The notes below the pieces were generated by a model. It ran no database searches. It was not told the origin of the DNA and was given only the letters and a program-made list of their open reading frames with translations. From Pseudovirgaria hyperparasitica (Eukaryota > Ascomycota > Dothideomycetes > Acrospermales > Acrospermaceae): 64,000 bases of DNA. Each line of letters starts with the position of its first letter. Position 1 is the first letter of the stretch. Below are positions 11,610 through 22,228 of this stretch, in pieces. A program made the translations under genes and the position numbers. The stretch is from contig NW_022985552.1 in assembly GCF_010093815.1 (NCBI RefSeq), positions 744,001 to 808,000 of the forward strand, in the 5' to 3' direction.

Positions 11610-13793
11610 CTAACCTTCCTCTTCTTCATCACTGTCCAACGGCGGAGGGGCAGGTAAGCTCCAGAGACCCAGACTGGCTGGTGCCATGGAACAACGTCGA
11701 CCCTTGTCAACTCCGAATTGTGAGTCCTCAACTAGCTCGATCGGAGGGGATGATAGTGGAGGTGGGAGTATTTGAATCGGAGATGAAGGTATGATCAGAT
11801 CGGGCGGACGTGCAAGAGACTCTCCACTGTTTGCTGCAGTGCTTAGAGGCGGGACTTGTTGGGAAGAGTTGCATGTCACAGTTGTAGTGACAAGAGACTG
11901 CGTTGCTTGAGTGATGTCGATAGTCGTGGCTTGTGATGGGTATCTCATCGCGCGCTGTTTGAGATGTCTGCCTGCTTTCCGTTGACTGTAAGTCTTCATC
12001 TCTTCGTGCAATTGCGCTTCTGCCTGCGAGCTTCCGCTACCTTGGGATTGCTCCTGAACACTTCTGTTTTCCGAAACGGGCATACCCTTTTTCTCCGCGA
12101 TGGGAAGCCGCGGTAAAGGATCTGGACCATGCCATGGGCAGGCAGGAGAATCTAGGTCAATGGAGTGAAGTTCTGACTCGTGGTGACAAGCAGCAGAAAT
12201 ATCTTGCACCTGTAATCCATACGTTGGTTTCGAACACGCAGTTGAAACACAGACCGGATTGGCCCTGGAACTTCCATTCTGTGACCCTTGCGTTTGTGCT
12301 AGCTTTGAGAGCCTGTCTCCGTCTTCCGATCCTACAATTGCATTACTATTGGAGCCCAGGTCTGCTTCAGAATCCTCATCCATCGTGACCAAGTTATGGC
12401 CTTGCGACTCATCTACAAGTTCTTCGTCTTGTGACGGTGGAATGACATTTCGGAACATGGTGCGCTTGTTGACTTGCGTACTGGTACTTGTTCGTTGGTT
12501 AGCCTTGGGAACCGCATCAACCATCTGCAGACTTTGCGGCGCAGGGGAAGAGACTGTGATATTGGCTGAGCTCAGAGGCTCATCTTTGATCTGAGTACTG
12601 CCACTAGAAGAGCCTGACGCAGAGTCCGCGAAGAGCACTCTTTGAGTTCTTCTGCTCTTTGAAGGAGTTTCCTGAACGATTTCTCGTACCCGTGCATTGA
12701 CCGGCGAGTCGTAGAATCGATCTGTTCCTAGCGTTGTGATCGCAGAAGATGCTGGTGACTGCGAAGACGGAATTTCTCGTCGTTTAGATTTCTGCGGAGT
12801 AGCAAGTACATGGCCGGTGGAGTGCATAGATCGTCGTTTTTCGGGTGACACAATATTGGGATTAATGTTATCTTGATTCTGAGTGATTTGGGTAGCCAGT
12901 AAAGCTCGCCTTCGGGCATGTCTAATATCATCTGGTACTCGAAGAGCATCTTTTGAGGCCGGACTCCAGTCGGAAGCCATAGGTATGGCATCAGAGGCGA
13001 CGCTGTGTGTATCGTCCTGAGTACCCAGCTCAACATCGGTGCCAGTGCCCTGTACGGCCCATTCATCCTGGTCCTCAGCGTCATTCATAGCCATTTCCTC
13101 ATCGTCCGATGCAGGGACTTCTAGCATCTGCGTCAACGTGCGCTGCTTATGCCGTTGTAAACTATCTTTCTTCTTCCTCCGTGTGGCGGCAGAGCCTGCT
13201 GGGGTCACTGAACGGGCTGAAAGGACAGTATCCTCAGTCAGAAAGTCTTCCAGTTGAGTCAGGGTGCTTTGACTCCTAGAGGTATGCCTTCTTTCCATAG
13301 CATTACGGGAGGTGTCGCCGTGTGCACTGAAATCGTCATCGTCAGATGGGGTGGCTATAAGTCTAACTCGTCTTCGTCTTGGTCCTCGATTATTGCCTGC
13401 CCTTTGTCCGTCGTACACGGTTGGGCCAACAGCCGGCGTGGGACCATCAGTATCACCGAACAGCAATGTTCCTTCTCCCTCCTTTTCTTCGTCCCCTTCT
13501 TCTTCTTCCCCTTCTTCTTCTTCAGATTGCACTTCACGTCCATTCTCGAGCCATTGCGCCTGTGTCAAGGTCTTCTGTCTCTTCTTCTCCGGCGTTTCTG
13601 GAATAACCCTGCGTATGCTCCTTCGTTTCGGACGGAAGCGTCGTTGTCTCTTTACGGTGCCAGATTGGTATACCGTAGATGAAGAATTAAGTCGACGACG
13701 TTTGGAAGATTGAAGCCCTGCTTCTGACATGGCGTGTTTGGTCAACTTGTCGTCAAGCGGAGAGCTCTTGAACAAAAGACTTCGGACGAACAC
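11610..13793 (-). CDS. Unknown nuclear-type protein with three QxTLTQ motifs
   Basis: Single open frame of 727 residues. A second Met at 13730 (MSEAGLQSSKRRRLNSS) may be the true start, giving 706. The N-terminus has basic clusters (SKRRRLN, KRQRRFRPKRRSIRR) that look like nuclear localisation signals, then VIPETPEKKRQ. Three short motifs recur near residues 73-78, 175-180 and 217-222: QKTLTQ, QSTLTQ and QRTLTQ. Each is followed by a hydrophobic or acidic residue set. Acidic runs separate them. The middle has SP/TP sites and KSRRTQRVLF; the C-terminus has a run of Ser-Pro and Pro-rich blocks and ends in acidic residues. The QxxL core recalls half of a PCNA-interaction box but lacks the aromatic pair. 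There is no catalytic domain. I would expect a nuclear scaffold with phosphorylation sites, but the function is unknown. Confidence 0.7.
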   Translation of the reverse strand: MFVRSLLFKSSPLDDKLTKHAMSEAGLQSSKRRRLNSSSTVYQSGTVKRQRRFRPKRRSIRRVIPETPEKKRQKTLTQAQWLENGREVQSEEEEGEEEEGDEEKEGEGTLLFGDTDGPTPAVGPTVYDGQRAGNNRGPRRRRVRLIATPSDDDDFSAHGDTSRNAMERRHTSRSQSTLTQLEDFLTEDTVLSARSVTPAGSAATRRKKKDSLQRHKQRTLTQMLEVPASDDEEMAMNDAEDQDEWAVQGTGTDVELGTQDDTHSVASDAIPMASDWSPASKDALRVPDDIRHARRRALLATQITQNQDNINPNIVSPEKRRSMHSTGHVLATPQKSKRREIPSSQSPASSAITTLGTDRFYDSPVNARVREIVQETPSKSRRTQRVLFADSASGSSSGSTQIKDEPLSSANITVSSPAPQSLQMVDAVPKANQRTSTSTQVNKRTMFRNVIPPSQDEELVDESQGHNLVTMDEDSEADLGSNSNAIVGSEDGDRLSKLAQTQGSQNGSSRANPVCVSTACSKPTYGLQVQDISAACHHESELHSIDLDSPACPWHGPDPLPRLPIAEKKGMPVSENRSVQEQSQGSGSSQAEAQLHEEMKTYSQRKAGRHLKQRAMRYPSQATTIDITQATQSLVTTTVTCNSSQQVPPLSTAANSGESLARPPDLIIPSSPIQILPPPLSSPPIELVEDSQFGVDKGRRCSMAPASLGLWSLPAPPPLDSDEEEEG

Positions 13794-14164
13794 AGCATTT
13801 TCTCAATCTATGAGATCATAAGAGCAATATGCTTGGGAAACGGATTGTATCCTTTGCCATGTAGGCCAAACTGCTATCGACAATTGGCGTGATTGATGAT
13901 TGAAGACGCGTTGTGTGTTTGGGCCACGCATTGGCGGTTGGACCAGGCCGGCCTAGGCGGCCCCAACGCACCGCCAGCTGTGACATCACTTCTCTGGCTC
14001 GTATAGTATAGTCCAGCACCCATTCATATAAGCTACTTATGTTCGACTTTGTACATTGATTTTCACATGATGGTTCTTAGGATTGAATGACGCGGACGAC
14101 ATGAGCTAAGTAACACTCTGCGCTGAACAAACTAGGTGGTGAGGCGTTCAACCCAGATATAAAG
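13794..14164. other. Short intergenic gap
   Basis: About 370 bp between the start of the QxTLTQ gene and the end of the metal ATPase. It is the promoter side of the former. No specific element recognised. Confidence 0.4.
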
Positions 14165-16825
14165 TCATCTTCCGTAGTTGAAGTACTTCATCGTGAACGC
14201 GATCACTATCACTGGGAGAACACTCGCAATCTCTCCTAAACCGGCAAACTCTGGTCTTATCCTTGCCTTGTCAAAAGCTGCAACAAATGCTCCCGCAGCC
14301 AGAAGAATAGCAAACACGTTATATACCGCCGACCACCCAAAATTGAAGAGAATGCGACGGAACGCACTGCGAGAAATGTCTATAGCAGTGATTACGCCTT
14401 GGAGATCAGGGCGCACAAGCACCACATCCGCTGCGGACTTAGCAACTTCAGTGGCTGATCCAGAGTTAATATGTATACCCAGAGTAGCTTGTGCCAAAGC
14501 AACTGCGTCGTTTGTGCCATCACCACAGAAAATCACCGTTGACCCAGGCTTTTTCTCCGTGAGCGAACGCACATAAGCCTGCTTATCGGCAGGCCCTGCG
14601 CCTGCCACAACATTTTCACTATCGATATTTAGAACAGTCGCTGTATGTCGAACAGCAATATCGTCATCTCCGCTAAGAATATGAACCATAATACCTCGCT
14701 CTTTCAGCTCTCGGACCACTCTGGGAGCTTCAGGACGAATAGTATCCCTCAGACCGAAGATTGCGACCAGATATTGATCATATTCGACGCAGAAGGTTGT
14801 CAATCCTTCACGGAGCATGGCTTGGACGTGAGTGTTGGTTTCAACATGAAGCCAGCGTGCGTTACCGGCACGTATCTGAGAGTCCTGGACACGACCTTCA
14901 ATGCCACACCCAGGTATGACATCGATGGAGTCCAGTCTGTTGGGCTTGACGCCGCTTGCTGCGAGAGCTTCCGCGATCGCAATCGAGACAGGATGCTTCG
15001 CGTCCTGGGTCATTCCCAGCAGGAAGCCCTCTGTCATGGACTTCTCAAAGCCAAGGTAGAACTGCCGAACAACGCTCATTCGTCCTTGAGTCAACGTGCC
15101 AGTCTTGTCGAAAACAACATCCGTAGTCTTACGCGCGATTTCGATCGTCTGCGGCGACTTAAATACCACTCCATACTTTGCAGCCACGCCACCTGCAATA
15201 ACGACAACCATGGGCACTGCAAGCCCAATCGCACAGGGACAAGAAATGATCAATGTAGCGATCGCATAGGTCAGCGCATTGACGGCAGCGCTCTTGTGAG
15301 ATATGTGCTGGATAAGGATACCGACTAGAACCCAGGTGACAAAGACAATCAACGTGATCGCAACTATTACTGGAACGAAGTATCCCGCGACAGTATCTGC
15401 AATAGCTTGGGATCTGGGCTTTGTAAGCTCGGCTGCATCTACCATGTCTGCTATTGCACTGATTGTGTTCTGTCCTGGTAGATTTACCAGCTTCACATCA
15501 AGGTTGCCCGTTCCATTCATCGAACCGGCAAGGACGTGGGAGTCTTTTGCCTTCGCCACTGGTATTGGCTCCCCTGTTACCATAGACTCATTGACTTCGG
15601 AACCGCCGTATACGACAATACCATCTGTCACGACACTAGAATGTGGCATAACCCGAAACGTATCACCGAATTGGAGTAGTCTTGCGTCAACAACTCGGAT
15701 GACGTTGCGGTTTCCATTGTCAATCAAAATGGCAGTCTGAGTCTGGAGTGATCTTATTGATATGGACTCGGTTGCTTTCTGCCGTGCAAGCTCACTGATG
15801 AAACGTCCGAGTAAGATGAGCGTAGCTAAAAGGGTACTTGTTTCGAAGAACGTTCCAGTCTCCAATGCATTCCCTGAGACCATGAAAGCGAAAGCAGTCA
15901 CCGAGAAAGCATAAGCTGCCGTGGTGCTCAACACTATCAAGAGATCCATCTCGATGACCCTTGACCGGAATAGGGATTTGAAGGCGCTTGGATAGAATTC
16001 GAAAGCCACACCAACTTGTATCAAGCTTGCTGCAACCAGTGAGACAACCTGATACACAACAGAGCCTTTATGAGGTATTGGCGCCCATGAGAATACAAGC
16101 ACTGGTAGGGTGAGGAAAGCCGAAATGAAGAACAGCCCGCCATCTCGGCGAACTTGTTTCTTTCCTGCTATTAGAGAGGGGTGAGCTTGAGGAGGAGCTA
16201 GCCTAGGCTTTATATCCGCCAGGCGGTGCTCTAAGAGGTCCCTTGCGCCGACCTCAGCAGCGTTATAGTAAATTCGCAGCAGTTGTGGATTATTATTGTC
16301 GGGTCGATCCACGAGCTGCACTCCTGGACACTGTCCGACTTTCATGAGCGCGTCGGGATGTCCAGACAAGATCTCCAAGGCTTGCCCAATGTCGTCGGCC
16401 AACTGCTCAAAACTGTAACTCGTGACCCGCTTCAATTGGGATATAGACTCATCGATCGAGATTACAGATATATCAATTTCGTACTCGGCTCTTGCCAAGA
16501 CCTGACTTGTCTTCTCATTGCGAATCGTAGGTATCCTTCGAAAGGCTTTGATGAGTTTCTTTTCGCATCCACTGCAAGTCATGCCCTGGACGCTAAGCAC
16601 AACCTTCTCGAAAGCACCAGATCCTCTTTCTGTGTCGACCCCGACAGGTCCAGAATCGAGTATGTCTTCTAGAAACATCGAGCTTTGCTTATCGCTGCAA
16701 CAGCTTTTCTTCGAACCGTGGCTGGAATGATGCGAGTGCACATCTTGCTGATCATTGTGTATATGAGGAGGTTTTCGCTTGCACGGACGCTCATTGCGTC
16801 GATACCAAAGGCCGAGACTGCGCAT
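14165..16825 (-). CDS. P1B-type heavy-metal (copper/cadmium) ATPase
   Basis: Open frame of 886 residues for a membrane pump that moves copper or a similar soft metal using ATP. The N-terminus is rich in His and Cys (HIHNDQQDVHSHHSSHGSKK then SCC). A metal-binding HMA domain follows, with GMTCSGC near residues 81-87. Several membrane segments start near residue 235. Key motifs in order: TGEP (actuator), SCPC in the sixth membrane helix near 530, DKTGTLT (phosphorylated Asp) near 574, the HP dipeptide (HPVSIAIAEAL), and GDGTND near 768. The last helices have FNFGWSAVYN, then AGLGEIASVLPVI; the MxSS signature typical of CopA/ATP7 copper pumps is not seen in the final helix, so it resembles the fungal Pca1/CrpA branch. 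The start at 16825 is the first clear one, but an upstream exon adding more cysteines cannot be excluded. A role in metal detoxification is inferred. Confidence 0.9.
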   Translation of the reverse strand: MRSLGLWYRRNERPCKRKPPHIHNDQQDVHSHHSSHGSKKSCCSDKQSSMFLEDILDSGPVGVDTERGSGAFEKVVLSVQGMTCSGCEKKLIKAFRRIPTIRNEKTSQVLARAEYEIDISVISIDESISQLKRVTSYSFEQLADDIGQALEILSGHPDALMKVGQCPGVQLVDRPDNNNPQLLRIYYNAAEVGARDLLEHRLADIKPRLAPPQAHPSLIAGKKQVRRDGGLFFISAFLTLPVLVFSWAPIPHKGSVVYQVVSLVAASLIQVGVAFEFYPSAFKSLFRSRVIEMDLLIVLSTTAAYAFSVTAFAFMVSGNALETGTFFETSTLLATLILLGRFISELARQKATESISIRSLQTQTAILIDNGNRNVIRVVDARLLQFGDTFRVMPHSSVVTDGIVVYGGSEVNESMVTGEPIPVAKAKDSHVLAGSMNGTGNLDVKLVNLPGQNTISAIADMVDAAELTKPRSQAIADTVAGYFVPVIVAITLIVFVTWVLVGILIQHISHKSAAVNALTYAIATLIISCPCAIGLAVPMVVVIAGGVAAKYGVVFKSPQTIEIARKTTDVVFDKTGTLTQGRMSVVRQFYLGFEKSMTEGFLLGMTQDAKHPVSIAIAEALAASGVKPNRLDSIDVIPGCGIEGRVQDSQIRAGNARWLHVETNTHVQAMLREGLTTFCVEYDQYLVAIFGLRDTIRPEAPRVVRELKERGIMVHILSGDDDIAVRHTATVLNIDSENVVAGAGPADKQAYVRSLTEKKPGSTVIFCGDGTNDAVALAQATLGIHINSGSATEVAKSAADVVLVRPDLQGVITAIDISRSAFRRILFNFGWSAVYNVFAILLAAGAFVAAFDKARIRPEFAGLGEIASVLPVIVIAFTMKYFNYGR

Positions 16826-18049
16826 TTTGAGGTAACCTGGTTATGATTTAGCAGAGATGGAGGATTCTCAATCTGTTTACGTGGTACGAGAAGTCGGCGT
16901 GGGTCGTTATAAGGATACAGCGTATGAGTGATTTTCAAAAGCAATGTTGAAGGATATTGTTCGAACGCGTTAATACCGCTTGCGTACATAGAGCGTCAGT
17001 AGGTCTTGCAGCGAGTAAGGAGTACTTTCATCCGAAGCGGACTTCAGAGTAAACATGTAGTAGCCTCCAACTGCCACTACCGGGCACCAGCATAGCACTT
17101 GGATCACCTATTCATCTTCCTAGCTCTTGTTGTGTGACCTACCTAGGCAGTCTCATGGTCCGCGCCTCCCCATAGTTGACCCAGGTATCCCCGTACTAAG
17201 ATATTATCCGCGCTGATACTTGCCATCTTATCATGTTCATGCACACGCTATCGGCAAGAAAGAATTTCGCAGGGTGGACGGGTGGTCACACTGTCGGAGA
17301 GGTAGTAGGCTTTCGGCGACATGAAGCACAGCAAACCATTTGGAATCCCGACGGTTACGCAGACGACACTTGTATGGGAGCATGAATTTGTATCATGACC
17401 TGCCCTATTTCCACAATCACACCAATTACTCTGGGCGAATCACTAGACGAAGCTTAGAGCCAGTGCAGTGCTTTTGTGAGTCTTGGTGGCACCCAGGTGT
17501 TCGACTCGACCTCAGAGTGCCGGTGTCGAACTCCAAGAACGCATCGTCACCAACCCTTTTTCTATCAAACAACAGCTATGGGGAGAGAGGCGGCTGTATC
17601 ACTGTAAGGGGTCCGACCCTGGCACATGATTGATGAGGGGCTGCGCCTGATTGGGATTATCATCCGATAGATGTTAATTATCTCGAGTCCGAGAGTTGAC
17701 GTTGAGTCTCTGGTGTTAATTAGTGCCTTAGGCAACATAATATCGGACCGACCTACCTAGACACGTGATAGTGTGCAACATAGACCGAAAACGTCATGGT
17801 CATTCTATTACCCGCGTTCATTCACCTTTCTACTTTCAGCGGCCCGTGCAGGGTTCTTCTCGTCCACCCGGTCCATCAGCACGTCGCGCTGTTCGAGACT
17901 TGATGTCCTCACCTCCAGCAGACCCCCGACGAGTCTATAACTACTGTGGGATGCGCTGATAATGCGGCACCGTGCCCACCTAAAAGCTACGCTTGATGCG
18001 GACAACTAGTCTTGGATACCTCATCGGCGCGCTGCGTTCGGCCGCATAG
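16826..18049. other. Divergent promoter region, ATPase and rad4
   Basis: About 1.2 kb between the divergent metal ATPase (minus) and rad4 (plus). Only short frames are present. Two CCTACCTAG-like sites occur (near 17140 and 17752). No gene is supported here. Confidence 0.45.
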
Positions 18050-21000
18050 ATGGCACCTGGCAGACCTATGAAAGGCAATGCGAAAAGAGCACGTAGTATC
18101 GCTCGACACCTAAAAAGACCGAGAAATGAAGACGTCCCAGATGTGTATCAAGGACTTCTTGAGGAAGCGTCCATGTCTTCGACTTCACAGGCGTCGCTGG
18201 AAAGCGATAGGCCATTGAAGAAGCGCCGCTTTACGAAAAAGAAAGCCTCGAACTTCGCGACCCCTACTCTGCTCAAATCGCAACAGCTAGATGATCTCAT
18301 GTCTCCTGCTACGCATATCAAAGACAATTCTGATCTCCATGTAGATGGAAGGCGGTTGCAGACAGTGCTCGACGACTACAGTGACTCAAATGACAGTGAT
18401 ATGGAATGGGAAGATGTTGACCTACACCCACAAGCACAGTCAGATGAAGGAGCTCAAAATGAAGAGCCAAATGTTGTTGACATATCTATTGTTCTGGGTG
18501 CTGAACAGAATGCACTTGAACGAAGGAGACCTAAACGCAAAGGTATCACCGCAGCGGAACGTAGCTTGAGGCTCGATATCCATAAGATGCACGTATCGTG
18601 TCTCATCTACCATGCTTATCTGAGAAACTCATGGTGTAACGATTGCGAGGCCCAGGTACGTACTGCTCAGCCCCATACCCCTGTATACACTGACGCAAAT
18701 CTAGGCTGTGCTAAAGGCCCTTATACCTCCCAAGATCGTAACTTTGTTACTCCCTGATCCAGAATGGCCCCAAATGCGTATGTCGCAGTCTTTCCGCGAG
18801 GGCTTGAATACCTTGAAAATCTTCTGGAATTCTACATTTCGTATCAATGCGCAAGGGATGTACCGACCCCGTTGGTACACATCAGGGCAAGATACCCAGC
18901 CTGTCCGTCACATACTGCTTTATCCACAAGACAGGACTAATTGGGACTAGGTCATCTCTTCCCAGAGTGGCGATCCACCAATGGATCGTGGGCTCTTCCG
19001 CGATGCGGCCCTCAGACTCAACGGCTCGCAAGACATTGGTGCACAGCTCCTTTGCACGCTTCTACGCGCCATCGGTGTAGAAGCACGGCTAGTCTGCTCT
19101 CTGCAATGTCTTCCGATAACTGCAGGACTGCCTCAGACAGCAGCATCAAGTCCACTCAATGGCAAGGAGACCGTCTATCTCGACACTGCAACGGATATTA
19201 AAAGACCATCACAGGAAGATCAGGAGCTACAACCTACTCCTAACAAGTCACTATCGACATCAACACCTATTAAGAGAATCAGCAGGATAGGACGCCCAAC
19301 CCAGGCCGCCACTACGATCGACAAAGGGAAGGCCCCAAAAATCACTGCGAGTGAGTAGTTATACTTGGACCAATTACATTCCGCTTATAAATTCAGTACC
19401 AAAGTCGAAACCCCTTGTGAAACCACACTATCCCGTCTTCTGGGTTGAAGCATTCGACGCAGCACACCAAAGATGGATATCGGTCGATCCTTTGGCAACG
19501 TTCACGTTGGATAAACCAATGAGACTCGAACCTCCCCTCCAGTCGCATTCCAACGTGATGACTTATGTCATTGCCTACGAAGAAGATGGCACAGCTCGAG
19601 ATGTGACCAGGAGATATGCCAAAGCCTATAACGCTAAGACACGTAAGACCCGCGTGGAGAATACCGATGGTGGCATCGACTGGCTTAGGCAGGTTATGAA
19701 ACCATTCAAGAGGTCGAAACCCCTTGACCGAGACCAGTTAGAGGATGCGGCGTTAGCTCGACAAGAGGCGGCAGAAGGCCTCCCTAAAAACATACAAGAC
19801 TTCAAGGACCACCCGGTCTATGTTCTGGAGAGACATCTCAGACGAAATGAGGTCCTCTATCCAAAAAATGAAGTTGGAAAAGTTAACGTAGGCTCAGCCT
19901 TGTCAAAAAAGATAGAGAGTGTATTTCGAAGGACCAATGTGCATGTGGTCCGCAGTGCTGACAAGTGGTATCGTCTTGGAAGAGAGGTTATACCCGGAGA
20001 ACAACCCCTTAAACACGCGCTTCCTCGGCCCAAAGGAGGTATGGCCAGAGACGAGAATGATTCTGATGACAATCCAATTTCAGAGATTGGATTATATGCG
20101 GCCTACCAGACCAAATTATACGTTCCACCACCCGTTGTACGAGGCCGAATACCAAAGAACACTTTTGGCAACCTGGACATTTATACCCCTACAATGGTAC
20201 CGCCAGGAGGTATACATATACTGCATGCCGATGCAAGTAAAGCTGCTCGTATCGTGGGCGTCGATTACGCTGATGCTGTCACGGGGTTTTCTTTCCATGG
20301 GCGCGTCGGTACAGCGGTGATCCAAGGTTGTGTAATTGCCGCTGAATATCGTGAAGCCGTGGAAACCGTGATCGATGGGTTGGCCTATGCTCAAGAAAAG
20401 GTAGAGATGTCCAAGCGCGTCTCTCATGCTCTATATCTGTGGCGTCGCTTCCATCTAGGTTTGAAGATCGTCGAACGGGTCAAAGCATATGCGAGTGACG
20501 AAGAACATGTTGATGTGCAAGCTCAGATTGATGTCACAGAGCTGCAGCAGGCTGCACATGATGCAACAGAGGCTCGATATGTGGAGGCATATGAGGGTGG
20601 TGGATTTTTTCCCGGTGAGGCTGGAGATGAAGAGATGGCGTTGCCTACATCTCATCGAGCCTCCTCCAGACTCATAGATAATCACGAAGACAATATCGAA
20701 GAGGAGGCTGCCAATGACAACGTATTGAACGATGAGGATGAAGACATCGGTGGCGGGTTCTTACCTGATGAGATCCAACATGATAGTGGTGGATTCTTTC
20801 CTGACGTTAATGTTACCTATGATGGCGGCTCTATTCTCAAGGAGTCAGAAAGCGGCCCGGCACGTATGCACCTTACCAGTCGCATGGAAGAACCTGTGCG
20901 TTCCCATGAGCATAGCACAAATGACAGCTTGCGATCGCATACTCAGTACACAGATCCGAAGCCCAGCAAACCCGACGAGCATGCTGCGGACGCCTCCGTG

Positions 21001-21381
21001 ACTTCGACTTTGCCTTTACAAGATAATAGTGCGCTACAACCTGAGAAAACTGGAAACCCCATGGCCGACCAAGTTTTGACAGACCAGACACAAACCGGGA
21101 AAGATACATTGATGTCTGGGGCTCTTGACATATCATACCTCCACTTCGGTCCGAACGTTACCCTCTGCCGAGAAAATAACACTGAAGAACTCGGACCAGA
21201 AAGAAGTGACTTGCATAGTCCTGAGGCCAAAGAATACGAGGACAGCGGGTCTACTACTTTCCCCCGTTCCAACCCGAAGGAAGAGCATATGCCGGTTTCC
21301 AGCCCTCCAGATAGTGACCAAGGCTCACTACTTTCTCACGATCCAGAAGATGAAGATGCGGAGCCCGAGTGGCTCTATTAG
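18050..21381 (+). CDS. rad4: DNA damage recognition protein Rad4/XPC
   Basis: Four exons: 18050-18655, 18705-18902, 18951-19350 and 19397-21381, giving 1062 residues in one frame. Introns are 49, 48 and 46 bp; the second has a weaker donor (GTCCGT) and an alternative acceptor at 18965. Rad4 with Rad23 recognises helix-distorting lesions and starts global nucleotide-excision repair in the nucleus. The N-terminus is basic. The transglutaminase-like fold is visible as GSQDIGAQLLCTLLRAIGVE ARLVCSLQ, and continues through YPVFWVEAFD and RWISVDP. BHD1 starts near residue 537 (HPVYVLERHLRRNE), BHD2 follows, and BHD3 (about 642-731) has GNLDIYTPTMVPPGG and the FHGR/AVIQGCVIA region. The C-terminal tail has three GGFFP-like repeats (near 802, 853, 866) and ends in EPEWLY. 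Fungal Rad4 proteins commonly carry such tails. Longer than yeast Rad4 (754 residues). Confidence 0.93.
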
Positions 21382-22228
21382 GCAGAAAATCCAATGACGA
21401 TATCATAAAAGCCTATCCAATTGCTTCAATTCGTGATATTACGTGTTCTTGATCCTTCCTCGTATCGTATACGTGATCGACACACTCCCACTCGTCAGTG
21501 GCAATTTTTGAGCAAGGTGAATTTCGCAGCAGTCTTCATACAATGAATGCTATTTACACATACTCATGTCTTGTATAGCATAGATGTACAGTAATAACTC
21601 GAAGACGTAGCACCAATATTACAAATATTCAACGGTATACCTGCCTGTAGAGATAGCATAGCGAAACCTCGCTACCACCGTTACCCTCCATTGTCTCTCG
21701 TATTTGGCGTCTCAGAACCCGTTGGCAAGGCTACTTATGGCACTAATATGTATGACACAACGAAAAGCCTGCTACGTCAGCCACCACACAACTTGAGTGT
21801 AAGGGTGATTTTTTCCATCGCCCCACCGAGCTCGTGTAGTTGTGGCCAATGTGGTTAGATTTGACTATCATGAACTGTTCTATCTCGAGTTAGTCCCAAT
21901 AAGGAAGGTCAATCATACTTGCATAGCTGAGGTCGATAGAGTGATTCCCTGTGGTTTCGAAACGTGTCTCGCATGCTGAATGGATATTGGAGTGCCCACC
22001 CACTAATAGACTATTCATAGCACCATTGGCTCACATTACACAACGAGGGCAAGCGAGAAGGCGATGATGTCGGATCTCATCCCAATGGTCCTCAACACGG
22101 TCAAGTAACGGGTATTGGAAATGTAACTTCTCGTATTCTCTGGACATATAAGACCCCCTAATTTTTGAAGGACCTAGGTGCTATCCTCCACTTTCAGCTT
22201 CACATCATTCGTAAATATAGCACTCAAC
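21382..22228. other. Intergenic, rad4 3' side and lysozyme promoter
   Basis: About 850 bp between two plus-strand genes. The first part is AT-rich, as expected for rad4 3' untranslated sequence. The last 100 bases form the promoter of the lysozyme gene. No other feature seen. Confidence 0.5.
22147..22152 (+). promoter_or_regulatory. TATA box of the lysozyme gene
   Basis: The sequence ACATATAAGACC places a TATA-type element about 78 bp upstream of the ATG at 22229, a usual distance for a highly expressed secreted protein in fungi. Confidence 0.5.
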
